A stretch of 64,000 nucleotides of DNA from Acinetobacter sp. YWS30-1 (GCF_033558715.1 NZ_CP114606.1:2356001-2420000); one strand, 5' to 3'. Counted from the stretch's first letter, positions 37,352 through 47,180 are shown. Notes: generated by a model not told the origin, from the sequence alone. Translations and numbers: made by a program.

Positions 37352-39514
37352 ATGATACAACTCGCCATTCTTGGTATCGTTGCTGCAGTGATCGCTGTAC
37401 TGGCAGCAAGCTGGAATGGAGGTAAAAATCCCTCCAATCCTAAACCGCCAACTTCCCACAACCCTAACCCACCTACCACTCCCAATAATCCCAACAATCC
37501 ACAACCTTCTCCAACAGCACCCGATACTTTGATTAGCAATCCGCCCCTATTGCAAAAAAATTCCAAGGGCACCCATGAACTGATCGTCGCTTATAAAACC
37601 GGCAAGATTTACAATCCGAGAAATAGTACGTGGGATCAACTGTTCGTCAGAGGTTATCTCACTAATGCCAGCTTGTTTAACAAGAAAAAAGCTGGAGAGT
37701 CTGTTGAAGACCTTTTAATTGGTCCGCAGATCCGGGTCAAACAAGGTGAAACCCTGAAAATTAACCTCAATAACCAGCTTCCACCTGAACAGAAAGCCAC
37801 CTGCCCAGACAGAGTGGATAATGTAAACGATCCACATTGTTTTAATACCACCAACCTGCATACTCATGGCTTCTGGGTAAGCCCTCAAGGCAATAGTGAT
37901 AATGTTTTCCTGAAATTTAAACCTCAGGAAAAATTTGACTATCAGTACAAAATGGAGCCGAATCATCCGGCAGGAACCTACTGGTATCATGCCCATCTGC
38001 ATGGCTCAACAGCTATTCAGGTATCGAGCGGTATGGCAGGCCCATTAATTGTAGAAGGCTCAAGAACACCAAAAGTAAAAAATGGCAAAGTCACTGAAAC
38101 AGGCGATATGGACATTTTATGGAAAGAAAAAAATAGCTATCCAAATGAAAACATCCTGCTATTCCAGCAAATTCAATATCGATGCTCTAACCCTGACCCG
38201 GATGTAAAATTCGATATTCCCAACAATTGCGAAGGTAAAGGCTTAGGATTACTTGAAGATTATACAGATATCGCTAATCCTGGCTCTTGGGCCGGCCAGA
38301 ACTTTTATACGTCTATCAATGGTAAAGTTTTAGGGGAGATCAAAGTTAAACAGAATGCTTTTAATCGCTGGCGCATGATTCATGGGGGGGTACGCGACAC
38401 CATTGGTTTGATTATTAAAGAACTGCCAAACTCCAGTAAATTTAGCGCCGCAGACACCCTTAAAGCCTGTCTGGCATATCAGGAAGCAGATCCAAAAGAG
38501 TTTAATGAGAGTTTAAAAAGCTTACCTGTTTATACGATTGCTCAAGATGGTTTGACCATGACTCAGGTACAGCGCAGAACACTGTCTGTGTTCCAGCCTG
38601 GTTATCGTCATGATGCAATGGTTACCTTCCCAACCACCAATAAATACTGTATTTATGACTCCAAATTAAATATTGAGGATGAAGTGAATGCACCGATCCC
38701 AACGGGTCAAATTACTCCTCAACTAGCTCCAAACCACCCTTTCAATGCCCAACTACTGGGATGGGTCAATGTACAGGCAAGCAAAACAAAAGCGCAGACT
38801 CCTGCCCAGTTCCTGCAAGAGCGCGCGAAAAAAATTGGTTTAAGCAAAGAGATTCAGACTCAGTTATCCAAACTTGATCTTACTGCCTTTACCGATCATC
38901 CATCCCTAATGACTCCTGCAATTGACAAGCTGGTCGCTTCCAGACCAAAACAGTACAGTAAATTTGAACTGGCTTTCGCAAATGGTCTTAAATTTGGCTT
39001 CCGCCATAAAGAAAATGGTGACTTACTCAGTTTTGGAGATGCATTTGATGGCGAAGGATCAGTCGGTCGGACACATGCCAAAGATCCGGATCGTGAATAT
39101 GTACGTCAGTTACAAATTGGACAAACGGATGAATGGGAACTGACAACCGAAGCTTTTGGTGGCCACCCTTTCCATATTCATGTTAATCCATTCCAGATTG
39201 TTAAAATCTTAAAAACTGTCACTGGTCCTAATGGCGAATCTAAAGAAGTTGATGTGAGTGAATTAGCGCCTGATGATAATGATACAGATGATGTGCAATA
39301 TCGTGGTATGAAAGGACAATTCAAGGATACCCTGTTTATCAAGGCGAACTATAAATTTATTCTTCGAAGTCATTACAAGAAATTTGAAGGTGATTTTGTA
39401 CAGCACTGTCATATCCTCGATCATGAAGATCAGGGCATGATGGAAACGGTACGGGTCTGTGGAGGCAAATTCCCTTGTGATTCACCTTTGCCAACCTCGT
39501 CTCATCATCACTAA
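37352..39514 (+). CDS. Exported multicopper oxidase
   Basis: The ATG at 37352 is placed 8-9 bases after an AAGGG site; an in-frame GTG lies three codons earlier. The 720-residue protein has an N-terminal membrane helix (IQLAILGIVAAVIAVLAAS), a Pro/Asn/Thr linker (about 25-60), and cupredoxin domains. All copper motifs are present: NLHTHGFW, YWYHAHLHGS, HPFHIHVNPFQ and QHCHILDHEDQGMM, so it should hold type 1 and trinuclear copper. Substrate (metal ion or phenol) is unknown. No copper-resistance genes adjoin it. Confidence 0.92.
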   Translation: MIQLAILGIVAAVIAVLAASWNGGKNPSNPKPPTSHNPNPPTTPNNPNNPQPSPTAPDTLISNPPLLQKNSKGTHELIVAYKTGKIYNPRNSTWDQLFVRGYLTNASLFNKKKAGESVEDLLIGPQIRVKQGETLKINLNNQLPPEQKATCPDRVDNVNDPHCFNTTNLHTHGFWVSPQGNSDNVFLKFKPQEKFDYQYKMEPNHPAGTYWYHAHLHGSTAIQVSSGMAGPLIVEGSRTPKVKNGKVTETGDMDILWKEKNSYPNENILLFQQIQYRCSNPDPDVKFDIPNNCEGKGLGLLEDYTDIANPGSWAGQNFYTSINGKVLGEIKVKQNAFNRWRMIHGGVRDTIGLIIKELPNSSKFSAADTLKACLAYQEADPKEFNESLKSLPVYTIAQDGLTMTQVQRRTLSVFQPGYRHDAMVTFPTTNKYCIYDSKLNIEDEVNAPIPTGQITPQLAPNHPFNAQLLGWVNVQASKTKAQTPAQFLQERAKKIGLSKEIQTQLSKLDLTAFTDHPSLMTPAIDKLVASRPKQYSKFELAFANGLKFGFRHKENGDLLSFGDAFDGEGSVGRTHAKDPDREYVRQLQIGQTDEWELTTEAFGGHPFHIHVNPFQIVKILKTVTGPNGESKEVDVSELAPDDNDTDDVQYRGMKGQFKDTLFIKANYKFILRSHYKKFEGDFVQHCHILDHEDQGMMETVRVCGGKFPCDSPLPTSSHHH

Positions 39515-39529
39515 TTAGACACTCCTGAA

Positions 39530-39560
39530 AAGGCCAATGATCCCGATTGTTGGCTTTTTT
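39530..39560 (+). terminator. Terminator of the multicopper oxidase gene
   Basis: AAGGCCAAT pairs imperfectly with ATTGTTGGCTT, followed by T6, shortly after the stop. Confidence 0.6.
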
Positions 39561-39629
39561 GTTTGCCTCTATTAAATGCTTGCTGCACAATAGCTTGATT
39601 GATTTTTAGTATTCAAACTGAGGCTGATC

Positions 39630-40355
39630 ATGGCAACATCTCCTGCTTTTACCTTATTTACGCTGAATGGAGTAGATGCGCAAAAATTCCTTCAGGGTCA
39701 AGTCACTTTAAATGTCGAAACTCTGGCTGAAAACCTGACTCGCTATACAGCGATCTGCAGCTTGAAAGGACGTATCCAGTTCGGTATCTGGTTGAAAAAA
39801 ATTAATCCGGAAAGCTTTGAAATTGTCAGCCCTGAAGATCAGGCAGCAGAACTGGCCAGCCATATTAAAAAGTTTGGTGCATTTTCAAAAATGAAACTGG
39901 AACAGGTTGGCCCGGTTTATCCAGTTATTAATGATATCCAGACTGATTTTGTTGAAACTGAAACGGATATTACCCTTTGGCAACAGCAAGCTATTGCTTC
40001 AGGTCAGGCTTGGATTCAAGCAACTACTGCGACCCTGTTCCAGCCACAGGAATTGCGTCTTCATCAACGTGAAGGCATTCACTATGACAAAGGCTGTTAT
40101 CTGGGTCAGGAAGTGATTGCTCGCTTATGGTTCAAAGCCAAGCCAAAACACTGGTTGCATTTGATTCAAGGTACAGGTGAAGCACCTGCTGTTGCGACCA
40201 AGCTGCACAATGACGTCGAAGTGGTCAATAGCATTGGTACAGATGAGGGTTATCAGGCTTTGGTAGTTGCCAAACCTGAAGCATTGGCTGAGCTGGATGT
40301 ACAAGTTCTGGAATTGCCTGAAGCTTTAAGTGGTGATGTGGCACGTCCACAATAA
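39630..40355 (+). CDS. ygfZ: YgfZ/GcvT folate-binding Fe-S maintenance protein
   Basis: YgfZ binds tetrahydrofolate and helps maintain certain iron-sulfur enzymes. The 241-residue protein has the diagnostic motif DKGCYLGQEVIAR (essential Cys) and the early pattern LNGVDAQKFLQGQVT. It ends shortly after the folate-binding domain and is shorter than the E. coli form (about 326 residues). It has its own terminator. Confidence 0.9.
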   Translation: MATSPAFTLFTLNGVDAQKFLQGQVTLNVETLAENLTRYTAICSLKGRIQFGIWLKKINPESFEIVSPEDQAAELASHIKKFGAFSKMKLEQVGPVYPVINDIQTDFVETETDITLWQQQAIASGQAWIQATTATLFQPQELRLHQREGIHYDKGCYLGQEVIARLWFKAKPKHWLHLIQGTGEAPAVATKLHNDVEVVNSIGTDEGYQALVVAKPEALAELDVQVLELPEALSGDVARPQ

Positions 40356-40374
40356 TAACCTGTTATCTTGATGC

Positions 40375-40403
40375 AAAAGCCAGAATTCAATTCTGGCTTT
40401 TTT
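40375..40403 (+). terminator. ygfZ terminator
   Basis: AAAAGCCAGAA and TTCTGGCTTTT form a perfect 11-base stem followed by a T-rich tract. Confidence 0.9.
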
Positions 40404-40628
40404 ATTTTTATTAGGCTAAACAATTAAATAGACAAAGATTGACTGAATAAAACACACCTTAAACCGAGCACGCTTTTATTGATTCATCTCCTATATGATT
40501 CTCAAATAATTTGTAATTAGTCACATATTCAGTATTTACAAAGCCTGAAATCGTCTTATGATGTAGATGAAAACGACAAAAATCGCACCATGGAATTAGG
40601 TGTTAGAAAAATTAAGGTTATCGGAACA

Positions 40629-41426
40629 ATGAAAAAATTAGTACTTGCTGCAATTCTTGCAGTGTCCAGCCAATTTGCCCTAGCAAACACTTCAAATGCC
40701 CCAGTTGACCCTCAATTTGCCAAAATTGAAGAGATGGTGAATGCCAAGAATTTCAAGGGTGCCTACGATGCTTTAAGCAAACTGGCCAGCCAGGGAAATG
40801 CACAGGCTATCTATAACTTAGGCTATTTAACGCAAACTGGCCAAGGCACTGCCAAGGACGAAAAAAAGGCTATTCAGCTATATGAGCAGGCCGCCAGCAA
40901 AGGTTATCCAGTGGCCAACTATGTACTGGGCAAGAATTATACCGGTGGTACTTTAGGCCTTAAGCAGGATTTGGGCAAAGCCAAACAATACCTGGAACGT
41001 GCATCGGCAGCCAATTTCGATGAAGCAACCGTAGATCTAGCTATACTTTTATTTGCTGAAGGTACAACAGCTTCTGACCAGCAGGCTTTGAAAAAATTAC
41101 AGCCTCTGATTAGCAAGGGTAATATGCCGGCCATTCATGCCAAAGCCTTATATGACATCAGCAACGGCTTTAAAACCAAGAATGAAAAGCCGATCCAGCA
41201 AGGCTTGAGCAGTATTCAGGATCTGGCGAAAAAAGGCTATATCCCCGCCCTGATGGCGATTGGCAATATGTTTGCCAACGGTAGTATTGTTGCGCAAAAC
41301 CTGCCTGAAGCGAAAAAGATCTTTGCGGCCCTGGCACAGGAAAATATTCCTAAGGCCAGAGAATCTCTAGCAGCAGTGGATAAAATGATTGCTGAACAGA
41401 AAAAAGCACCTGCCAAAAAAAGTTGA
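40629..41426 (+). CDS. Exported Sel1-like repeat protein
   Basis: The start at 40629 gives a signal peptide (MKKLVLAAILAVSSQFALA) and a 265-residue protein. Sel1/TPR-like repeats follow: AIYNLGYLTQTGQGTAKDEKKAIQLYEQAA, NYVLGKNYTGG, and ALMAIGNMFANGSIVAQNLPEAKKIF. It is probably periplasmic and mediates protein contacts; the partner is unknown. The C-terminus is lysine-rich (AEQKKAPAKKS). Confidence 0.85.
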   Translation: MKKLVLAAILAVSSQFALANTSNAPVDPQFAKIEEMVNAKNFKGAYDALSKLASQGNAQAIYNLGYLTQTGQGTAKDEKKAIQLYEQAASKGYPVANYVLGKNYTGGTLGLKQDLGKAKQYLERASAANFDEATVDLAILLFAEGTTASDQQALKKLQPLISKGNMPAIHAKALYDISNGFKTKNEKPIQQGLSSIQDLAKKGYIPALMAIGNMFANGSIVAQNLPEAKKIFAALAQENIPKARESLAAVDKMIAEQKKAPAKKS

Positions 41427-41444
41427 TCAGACTTAATCAAAATA

Positions 41445-41470
41445 AAAAAGCTCCTATTGGAGCTTTTTTA
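41445..41470. terminator. Bidirectional terminator
   Basis: AAAAGCTCC and GGAGCTTTT with a four-base loop, flanked by A and T runs. It separates the converging Sel1-repeat and AEC genes. Confidence 0.82.
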
Positions 41471-41498
41471 TGGGATATAGATTTGTAAGTCAGCTTGT

Positions 41499-42425
41499 TT
41501 AACTCCACCACAAAGTAATAAGTCCACTGGCAACCACAAAACCTGCGATAGTACTCATCAATAAAGGGGTTAAGGTTCGCTCATTGAGGCCGTATGCTTG
41601 TCCTAACATACCGAAAATCGTTGGCATAGGCAGTGCTGCAATCAAAGTCCCAGCATAGATCATTTCCTGACTCAGGTGAGTCAGTCGACTAAGACCTAGA
41701 TACATCAGGATCGGCATCAGGATATTGCTGGAAAATACCAAATAGAAACTTTGCAGATTCACATATTTCAGGCTCATGCCCACGACTCCGCCACCAATCG
41801 CAAACAGCGCCAAAGGTGAGGCAGTCTGTCCAATCATGGCAAAGACCTGGTCCAGATAAATTGGCAGGCGAATTTCAAAAATCGCACAGGCCATACCCAA
41901 CATCACCCCCATAAATAAAGGGTTCTTGAACAGCATCAGAATGGTACTTTTCACAAGACTACCCAGATTAGCTTGATTTTGTGTACCAAGTGCAGCCAGG
42001 ATCAACACCATCGGAATCAGAATCATGCTTTCAATAATGACCACCAGTGAGGTATAGGTCATTGCATGCTGTCCCACCAATAAAGTGAGTACTGCTGTAC
42101 CGATCAATCCGGTATTGGACATCGCTGCCCCCAAGGACAGAACAGCGCTATGTGAAGAGGTATTCTGAAACTGACGGCGCATCAGCCAGAAGCTGAAACC
42201 ATAAAGTAATAAAGTGACAGAGGTATAGACCGCAAAGTATTCAAAATACCAGATTTCATGCAGATCTTTAGAGGCTAGAAACTGGAAGAACAGTAACGGC
42301 AAGGCCACTTTGATGACAAAGGCCCCTACCATTTCGACCTGTTCTTTTTTTAGAATTTGACATTTCACACTCAGGTAACCTAGTGCCAATAATAAAAATA
42401 TGGGCACAATTACCGCAATAATCAT
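41499..42425 (-). CDS. AEC-family transporter
   Basis: The 308-residue protein has about ten membrane helices and AEC (auxin efflux carrier) family features: FLLLALGYLSVKCQILKKEQVE at the start, GAAMSNTGLIGTAVL in the middle, and ALPMPTIFGMLGQAYG near the end. Bacterial members export or import organic acids; the substrate cannot be inferred. It lies 58 bases downstream of the OYE gene on the same strand, with no terminator seen between, so they may form an operon. Confidence 0.88.
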   Translation of the reverse strand: MIIAVIVPIFLLLALGYLSVKCQILKKEQVEMVGAFVIKVALPLLFFQFLASKDLHEIWYFEYFAVYTSVTLLLYGFSFWLMRRQFQNTSSHSAVLSLGAAMSNTGLIGTAVLTLLVGQHAMTYTSLVVIIESMILIPMVLILAALGTQNQANLGSLVKSTILMLFKNPLFMGVMLGMACAIFEIRLPIYLDQVFAMIGQTASPLALFAIGGGVVGMSLKYVNLQSFYLVFSSNILMPILMYLGLSRLTHLSQEMIYAGTLIAALPMPTIFGMLGQAYGLNERTLTPLLMSTIAGFVVASGLITLWWS

Positions 42426-42483
42426 ATGAAATGTCCTGTTGTTTGAGATGCGTTATTATAAGCCTTTCTAAGAAAAAATAGCC

Positions 42484-43593
42484 TTAAAACGATTCAAACA
42501 ACTGATTTAAGCCATGCGGTGCAGAACGTAAATATTGTGGAGAAATTGCTATTTTTTCATCCAGCGTTACTGCGGCATGCCAAGGCCAGCGTGGATCATA
42601 AAGCAAGGCACGTGCAATCGCGATCGCATCAGCCTGTTTATACTCCAGTATGCCTTCTGCCTGCTGTGCATCGGTAATCAAACCCACAGCAATGACTGGA
42701 ATATTCACGTCCTTTTTAATCGCTTCAGCAAAAGGGACCTGATAATTCGGATGTACATCAATTTTCTGATCTACATGTAAACCTGCACTCGAAACATGAA
42801 TATAGACTGCACCTAGCTTCTCTAGTGCTTTGGATAGTTCGACTGAAGATTCTACATCCCAACTTTCTACACTATCCATCCAGTCCGTTGCTGAGATACG
42901 AACACCAATTGGAAAACCTTCTGGTACGGCGGCTTTTATTGCTTCAAATACTTCAAGCGTCAGACGAATACGGTTTTCAAATGAACCGCCATATTGATCC
43001 TGACGATGATTCGATAACGGTGACATGAACTGATGCAATAGATAACCATGTGCTGCATGTAGTTCAATCAATTCAAAGCCTGCTTCAACCGCTCGCTTGG
43101 CACTGGCTGCAAAATCCTGAATCACTTGCTGGATTTCATCAACACTTAAAGACTTGGGTGGATGTTCATGAGCCTGGAAAGGAATATCACTGGCAGAGAC
43201 AGTTTGCCAGCCGAGTGAATGATCTGGGGCGAACTGCCCTTTGCCACCCCAAGGTTTATCTGTAGAGGCTTTACGGCCTGCATGTGCAAGCTGTATTGCA
43301 AAAGGCATAGGAGAAATTGACTTGACCTTTTGCAGTAAGGTTTTGATCTGACTGGCCTGCTGGTCATTCCAAAGCCCTAAATCGGCATAACTGATGCGAC
43401 CTTCAGGTTGTACAGCGGTGGCTTCCACAATGCAAAGACCTGCACTGGATAAGGCATAATTGGCCCATTGTTGTTCATGCCAGTAAGTGATTTCACCTTG
43501 CTCGGTTGCAGAGTACTGACACATCGGGGCAATCACAATTTTATTTTTAAGTTGCAATGATCCAAACTGAACCGGCTGAAATAGTAATGACAC
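42484..43593 (-). CDS. NADH:flavin oxidoreductase, Old Yellow Enzyme (YqjM/NamA-like)
   Basis: I choose GTG 43593 (read as MSLLFQPVQFGSLQLKN), which follows an AGAGGGA ribosome site; upstream in-frame residues are not family-like. The 369-residue TIM barrel shows IAPMCQYSA (the Cys typical of the YqjM class), QLAHAGRKAS, the substrate-binding HAAHGYLLHQF and the FMN region YGGSFENRIRLTLE. It should reduce activated C=C bonds with NAD(P)H. Confidence 0.9.
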   Translation of the reverse strand: MSLLFQPVQFGSLQLKNKIVIAPMCQYSATEQGEITYWHEQQWANYALSSAGLCIVEATAVQPEGRISYADLGLWNDQQASQIKTLLQKVKSISPMPFAIQLAHAGRKASTDKPWGGKGQFAPDHSLGWQTVSASDIPFQAHEHPPKSLSVDEIQQVIQDFAASAKRAVEAGFELIELHAAHGYLLHQFMSPLSNHRQDQYGGSFENRIRLTLEVFEAIKAAVPEGFPIGVRISATDWMDSVESWDVESSVELSKALEKLGAVYIHVSSAGLHVDQKIDVHPNYQVPFAEAIKKDVNIPVIAVGLITDAQQAEGILEYKQADAIAIARALLYDPRWPWHAAVTLDEKIAISPQYLRSAPHGLNQLFESF

Positions 43594-43650
43594 GCGGTAT
43601 TCCCTCTTTTTGTGAAGTGGCTTTTCAGAACTTTTTACCAAAAAATAAAA

Positions 43651-43672
43651 AACAGGCTCTGATGAGCCTGTT
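43651..43672 (-). terminator. Terminator of the OprB-type porin gene
   Basis: AACAGGCTC-ATCA-GAGCCTGTT followed by T6 on the minus strand. Confidence 0.85.
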
Positions 43673-43697
43673 TATTTATAACGTGATTAAATTCTTT

Positions 43698-44960
43698 TTA
43701 GAAGATCACTCGTGTAGTCAAACCTAACACCAATGCATTATCCACTTGATTGCTAGATCCCGGATTTATAACGTATTGCAGGTTTGGACGTAGCATCAGC
43801 CATTTTGTTGCGTTATAGCTGTAGTTGAGTTCGATATTGTATTCGGCACTCGCATCATAAATTGGACGTGAATCTGCAAAGCGGTCATTTACATGTACAC
43901 GGTTAACCGCTAAACCCAATATATCATTCGGCTGGCTATCCACCAGACCAATATATTTCAGACCCAACTGTTGTGAATTATCTACTTTATTGGTATCACG
44001 ATCATGCCAGGTAAAGTTAGCGAATGAGTGTAAACCCTGACGGTCATTACCCGTTGAAGTCAATTGCTGCTCTACAGCTAACCAGCCCGCAAAGGTACGG
44101 TTTTTTCCTTCACCTGTCGCAACATCTTTCTGGTTGGCAACATCATCAGCAGTGTTATACATACCGCCTACACGATAGCTGCCAGGCAAACCATTTACTA
44201 ATGATTTTGGTGTCCAGATCACTTCTGCAGGAATCGTCACGCCATCAGCATTGTCGGTATCCAGACTCCAGCCCTGACCTTCTTTAGCACCATTGCCGTT
44301 ATCAGGATTAAATTCATAAACACCGACTTGTACAGCAACTTCAGGATTTAACTGCTGTTTTACACGTGCACCCCATTGTGCGACTGGGGTATTCATCCAG
44401 ATATTGCCCTGCCATTTACCCATCTGCGCAGCACAAAATGCTGTACTGGCAAAATCACAGGCCATCACATTAAAGTCCATACCGAGACCCAGACGACCAG
44501 CTTTAATGCTCAGTCCTTGATCCTTATAGTTCTTTTCAATTGAAAGTTCGGTTAAACGGCTGTCCTGGTTACCACGGCCAAATGTCACTTGAACATTGGC
44601 CCATTGAGCTGCATCACCTTGTAAATCACGTACCGATGTACTTTGACCCTGACGCGCAGTCGCCACTGCACGAACAGTTACGCCATCCCAGCCAGCCAGT
44701 TTTTCCATGTCTAACTGTGTACCCAACCATAACTGTGCAGAAGTTAGAGGATCAGCCCCTTCATTACGTCCGCCATCAGCCAGATACGCTGTATCTGTCA
44801 GCAAGTTTGCTTCAAACTTGATGCCTTGTTGAGCAAGTTCAGTACGTTTTCCATTCCAGTCGCCTAATAGGTACTGTCCTTGGGAATCAAATGCAGACTC
44901 AGCCTGAGCAGAGGTCATAGCTGCCATCAATGGCAATAAAGCTAGACTTAACTTTTTCAT
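43698..44960 (-). CDS. OprB-family carbohydrate porin
   Basis: The start at 44960 gives a signal peptide (MKKLSLALLPLMAAMTSAQA) and a 420-residue protein. Mature features include LLGDWNGKRTELAQQGI at the N-terminus, alternating beta strands, and a C-terminal strand ending in aromatic Phe (LVLGLTTRVIF), as outer-membrane barrels require. LGDWNG and the overall layout fit OprB. The solute is probably a sugar, but that is an inference. Confidence 0.88.
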   Translation of the reverse strand: MKKLSLALLPLMAAMTSAQAESAFDSQGQYLLGDWNGKRTELAQQGIKFEANLLTDTAYLADGGRNEGADPLTSAQLWLGTQLDMEKLAGWDGVTVRAVATARQGQSTSVRDLQGDAAQWANVQVTFGRGNQDSRLTELSIEKNYKDQGLSIKAGRLGLGMDFNVMACDFASTAFCAAQMGKWQGNIWMNTPVAQWGARVKQQLNPEVAVQVGVYEFNPDNGNGAKEGQGWSLDTDNADGVTIPAEVIWTPKSLVNGLPGSYRVGGMYNTADDVANQKDVATGEGKNRTFAGWLAVEQQLTSTGNDRQGLHSFANFTWHDRDTNKVDNSQQLGLKYIGLVDSQPNDILGLAVNRVHVNDRFADSRPIYDASAEYNIELNYSYNATKWLMLRPNLQYVINPGSSNQVDNALVLGLTTRVIF

Positions 44961-45343
44961 ATAAAACCTAAACATATGGAGAGAGTAAAGGCAGCCTGAT
45001 GCATGCCCTGTATGACTTGATACAGAACGTTACATAACTTTTCACTTAAAAACGCAGCATTTTTTTTATTATTGGTAAAACTTTAAGTTATAAGAAAAGA
45101 TGTTTTATATAACAATAAATTCTATAGAATTTATATTTTTCAGTAAGTTAAATACTAAAAATCAAACAATATACTTCCTATTTTTATTATTTGGATCTGA
45201 AACCATCTCAATATTAAAGTTTATTTTTTAACCAATTGTTAAAATATTTTTGAATGTCCTGCTTATAACTTCTATTCAAACAGGACTTGCATTCAGACTT
45301 AAAACGCCCAATATTAGCCTCATGATATTAGCTGCTAAGTGTT
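44961..45343. other. Divergent intergenic region
   Basis: About 380 AT-rich bases between the porin gene and mutM, holding their promoters. A GGAG-type ribosome site precedes the porin start. No RNA or ORF was seen. Confidence 0.35.
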
Positions 45344-46204
45344 ATGCCTGAATTACCCGAAGTTGAAACCACCAAAACCAGCCTCCTTCCCCTTCTTAAT
45401 CAGCAAGTGCTAAAAGTTGAAGTGCGTCAGCCTAGTTTACGTTGGCCGATTCCTGATGATCTCGCGCGTCTGCAAGGACAGCGCCTGATTCAGCTTACGC
45501 GTCGTTCCAAATATATTCTGGCGCAATTTGAACAGGATACGATGCTCTGGCATCTGGGTATGTCAGGCAGCTTTCGCTTGTGTGAAGCCAATGAAGAATT
45601 GCGCAAGCATGATCATCTGATTATCCAGTTTGAAGAGATCCAGCTGCGTTACCATGATCCGCGCCGTTTCGGCTGTATTCTCTGGTTAGACGCTCAATCA
45701 CAAAGCAAACTGATTGATACGCTTGGGCCGGAGCCATTAAGCGATGCTTTTAATGCCGAATATCTATTTGAAAAACTAAAAAATAAAAACGTTGGCACCA
45801 AAGTTGCAATTATGGATAACCATTTCGTGGTCGGCGTAGGCAATATCTATGCAACTGAAAGCCTGTTCAATATGGGTATTCATCCAGCCCAGCCAGCCTC
45901 AAGTTTGAGTTTCGAACAGATTGAAAAACTGGTGGTTGAGATCAAGCGTATTTTAAAACAGGCGATTGACTTAGGTGGTTCTACCTTACGCGACTACACC
46001 AATGCTATGGGAGAAAATGGTTATTTCCAACAGACGCTGTTGGCTTATGGCCGTGCAGGAGAAATGTGCGTGAACTGCGAAACGACACTGGAAAATATCA
46101 AGCTCGGCCAGCGCGCATCCGTCTATTGTCCTGAATGCCAGCCGCTAAAAAAGGTAAAGCTTTCACCTAAGCGTGTGGCTGCTGTACGAGGTAAGAAATC
46201 ATGA
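45344..46204 (+). CDS. mutM: Formamidopyrimidine-DNA glycosylase
   Basis: MutM removes 8-oxoguanine and formamidopyrimidines from DNA and nicks the strand. The catalytic N-terminus MPELPEVETTK (Pro2, Glu3), the intercalation/lesion region HLGMSGSFR, NIYATESLFNMGIHP, and the zinc finger CVNCETTLENIKLGQRASVYCPEC are all present. At 286 residues it is slightly long because of a basic tail (KLSPKRVAAVRGKKS). Its stop overlaps the ppiC start by four bases (ATGA). Confidence 0.96.
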   Translation: MPELPEVETTKTSLLPLLNQQVLKVEVRQPSLRWPIPDDLARLQGQRLIQLTRRSKYILAQFEQDTMLWHLGMSGSFRLCEANEELRKHDHLIIQFEEIQLRYHDPRRFGCILWLDAQSQSKLIDTLGPEPLSDAFNAEYLFEKLKNKNVGTKVAIMDNHFVVGVGNIYATESLFNMGIHPAQPASSLSFEQIEKLVVEIKRILKQAIDLGGSTLRDYTNAMGENGYFQQTLLAYGRAGEMCVNCETTLENIKLGQRASVYCPECQPLKKVKLSPKRVAAVRGKKS

Positions 46205-46485
46205 AGACTGCGATTGTCCGTCATATTCTGGTGAAGGATAAAGATACGGCTGAACAGCTTAAGAAGAAGATTCTGGCAGGTGCAGATTTTTCTAAGATTG
46301 CCAAACAATATTCGACCTGTAACTCTGCCAAACGTGGTGGTGAACTCGGTGAAGTGAAAAAAGGCCAACTTGTTCCAGTGATTGATAAACTGGTCTTTAC
46401 TGCTGCAGAACATGTTCTACATGGCCCAATCAAAAGTCAGTTCGGTTTTCATTTGGTCGAAATTAAGTTTCGGATGGATTTTTAA
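46201..46485 (+). CDS. ppiC: Parvulin-type peptidyl-prolyl isomerase
   Basis: The 94-residue protein is a single parvulin domain without signal peptide, as in E. coli PpiC. Motifs: RHILVKDKDTAEQLKKKI, FSKIAKQYSTCNSAKRGGELGE, and GPIKSQFGFHLVEI. It acts in the cytoplasm as a cis/trans prolyl isomerase. Translational overlap with mutM suggests co-expression. Confidence 0.94.
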   Translation: MKTAIVRHILVKDKDTAEQLKKKILAGADFSKIAKQYSTCNSAKRGGELGEVKKGQLVPVIDKLVFTAAEHVLHGPIKSQFGFHLVEIKFRMDF

Positions 46486-46488
46486 TTC

Positions 46489-46531
46489 CTTTAGGGTTCC
46501 CTCTCCTCTCAGGAGAGGGTTAGGGAGAGGT
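46489..46531. repeat. Short GA/CT-rich inverted repeat, possibly related to the double-hairpin repeats
   Basis: CTCTCCTCTCAGGAGAGG forms a hairpin, followed by GTTAGGGAGAGG, which can pair with the preceding CCCTCTCC. It shares the GGTTAGGG-GAG phrase with the repeat at 33910-33981 but is shorter. Confidence 0.5.
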
Positions 46532-46540
46532 CAGAAAATA

Positions 46541-46568
46541 AAAAAACGGCGCTTATACGCCGTTTTTT
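46541..46568. terminator. Bidirectional terminator between ppiC and mscL
   Basis: AAAAAACGGCG and CGCCGTTTTTT around a six-base loop; it serves both converging genes. Confidence 0.88.
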
Positions 46569-46584
46569 TATTTACTCCAAAAGC

Positions 46585-47028
46585 TTAAGCTTCCGGACGT
46601 TTTTTTAGCTCATCACGAATTTCACGTAACAATGCAATATCTTCCGGAGTCGCTTCAGGTTCAGGCGCTGCTTCTTCTGCTTTATCACGGCGCAGTTTGT
46701 TCATCAGTTTCACCAACCAGAATACAACCCATGCCAATAACAGGAAGTTAATGAGAATGGTCAAGAAATTACCATAAGCAAAGACATTCAGACCGGCTGC
46801 CTGTGCTTCAGCCAGATTGGTCACATTATTTGGATTATCGCCTAACACGACAAACCAGTTAGAGTAATCAACATCACCACCCAAGATCCAGCTCACGACA
46901 GGCATGATGATATCTTTCACCATAGAATCGATAATTTTACCAAAAGCACCGCCAATGATCACACCCACTGCGAGATCCATGACATTGCCTTTTACCGCAA
47001 ATTCTTTAAATTCTTGAATAATGCTCAT
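46585..47028 (-). CDS. mscL: Large-conductance mechanosensitive channel
   Basis: MscL opens under membrane tension to release solutes on osmotic downshock. The ATG at 47028 ([23 protein letters not shown]) gives 147 residues. TM1 ([22 protein letters not shown]) and TM2 ([22 protein letters not shown]) are clear, followed by a charged cytoplasmic helix ([15 protein letters not shown]) with an acidic, Pro-rich linker. It is a single-gene unit. Confidence 0.96.
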   Translation of the reverse strand: MSIIQEFKEFAVKGNVMDLAVGVIIGGAFGKIIDSMVKDIIMPVVSWILGGDVDYSNWFVVLGDNPNNVTNLAEAQAAGLNVFAYGNFLTILINFLLLAWVVFWLVKLMNKLRRDKAEEAAPEPEATPEDIALLREIRDELKKRPEA

Positions 47029-47129
47029 AAAGTCACCAGTATTTTTATACAATTTTGTGATGGATTATACATTAGTTAGGGATTTCTATTTAAAACTAAT
47101 TTATTAAGTGTATGTAATTTCTACCCAAT

Positions 47130-47163
47130 AAAAAAGCCGCTGAACTGATTCAGCGGCTTTTTT
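47130..47163 (-). terminator. typA terminator
   Basis: AAAAAGCCGCTGAA and TTCAGCGGCTTTTT form a perfect 14-base stem with a four-base loop just beyond the typA stop. Confidence 0.9.
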
Positions 47164-47180
47164 CGTATCAGTGACCGGTC

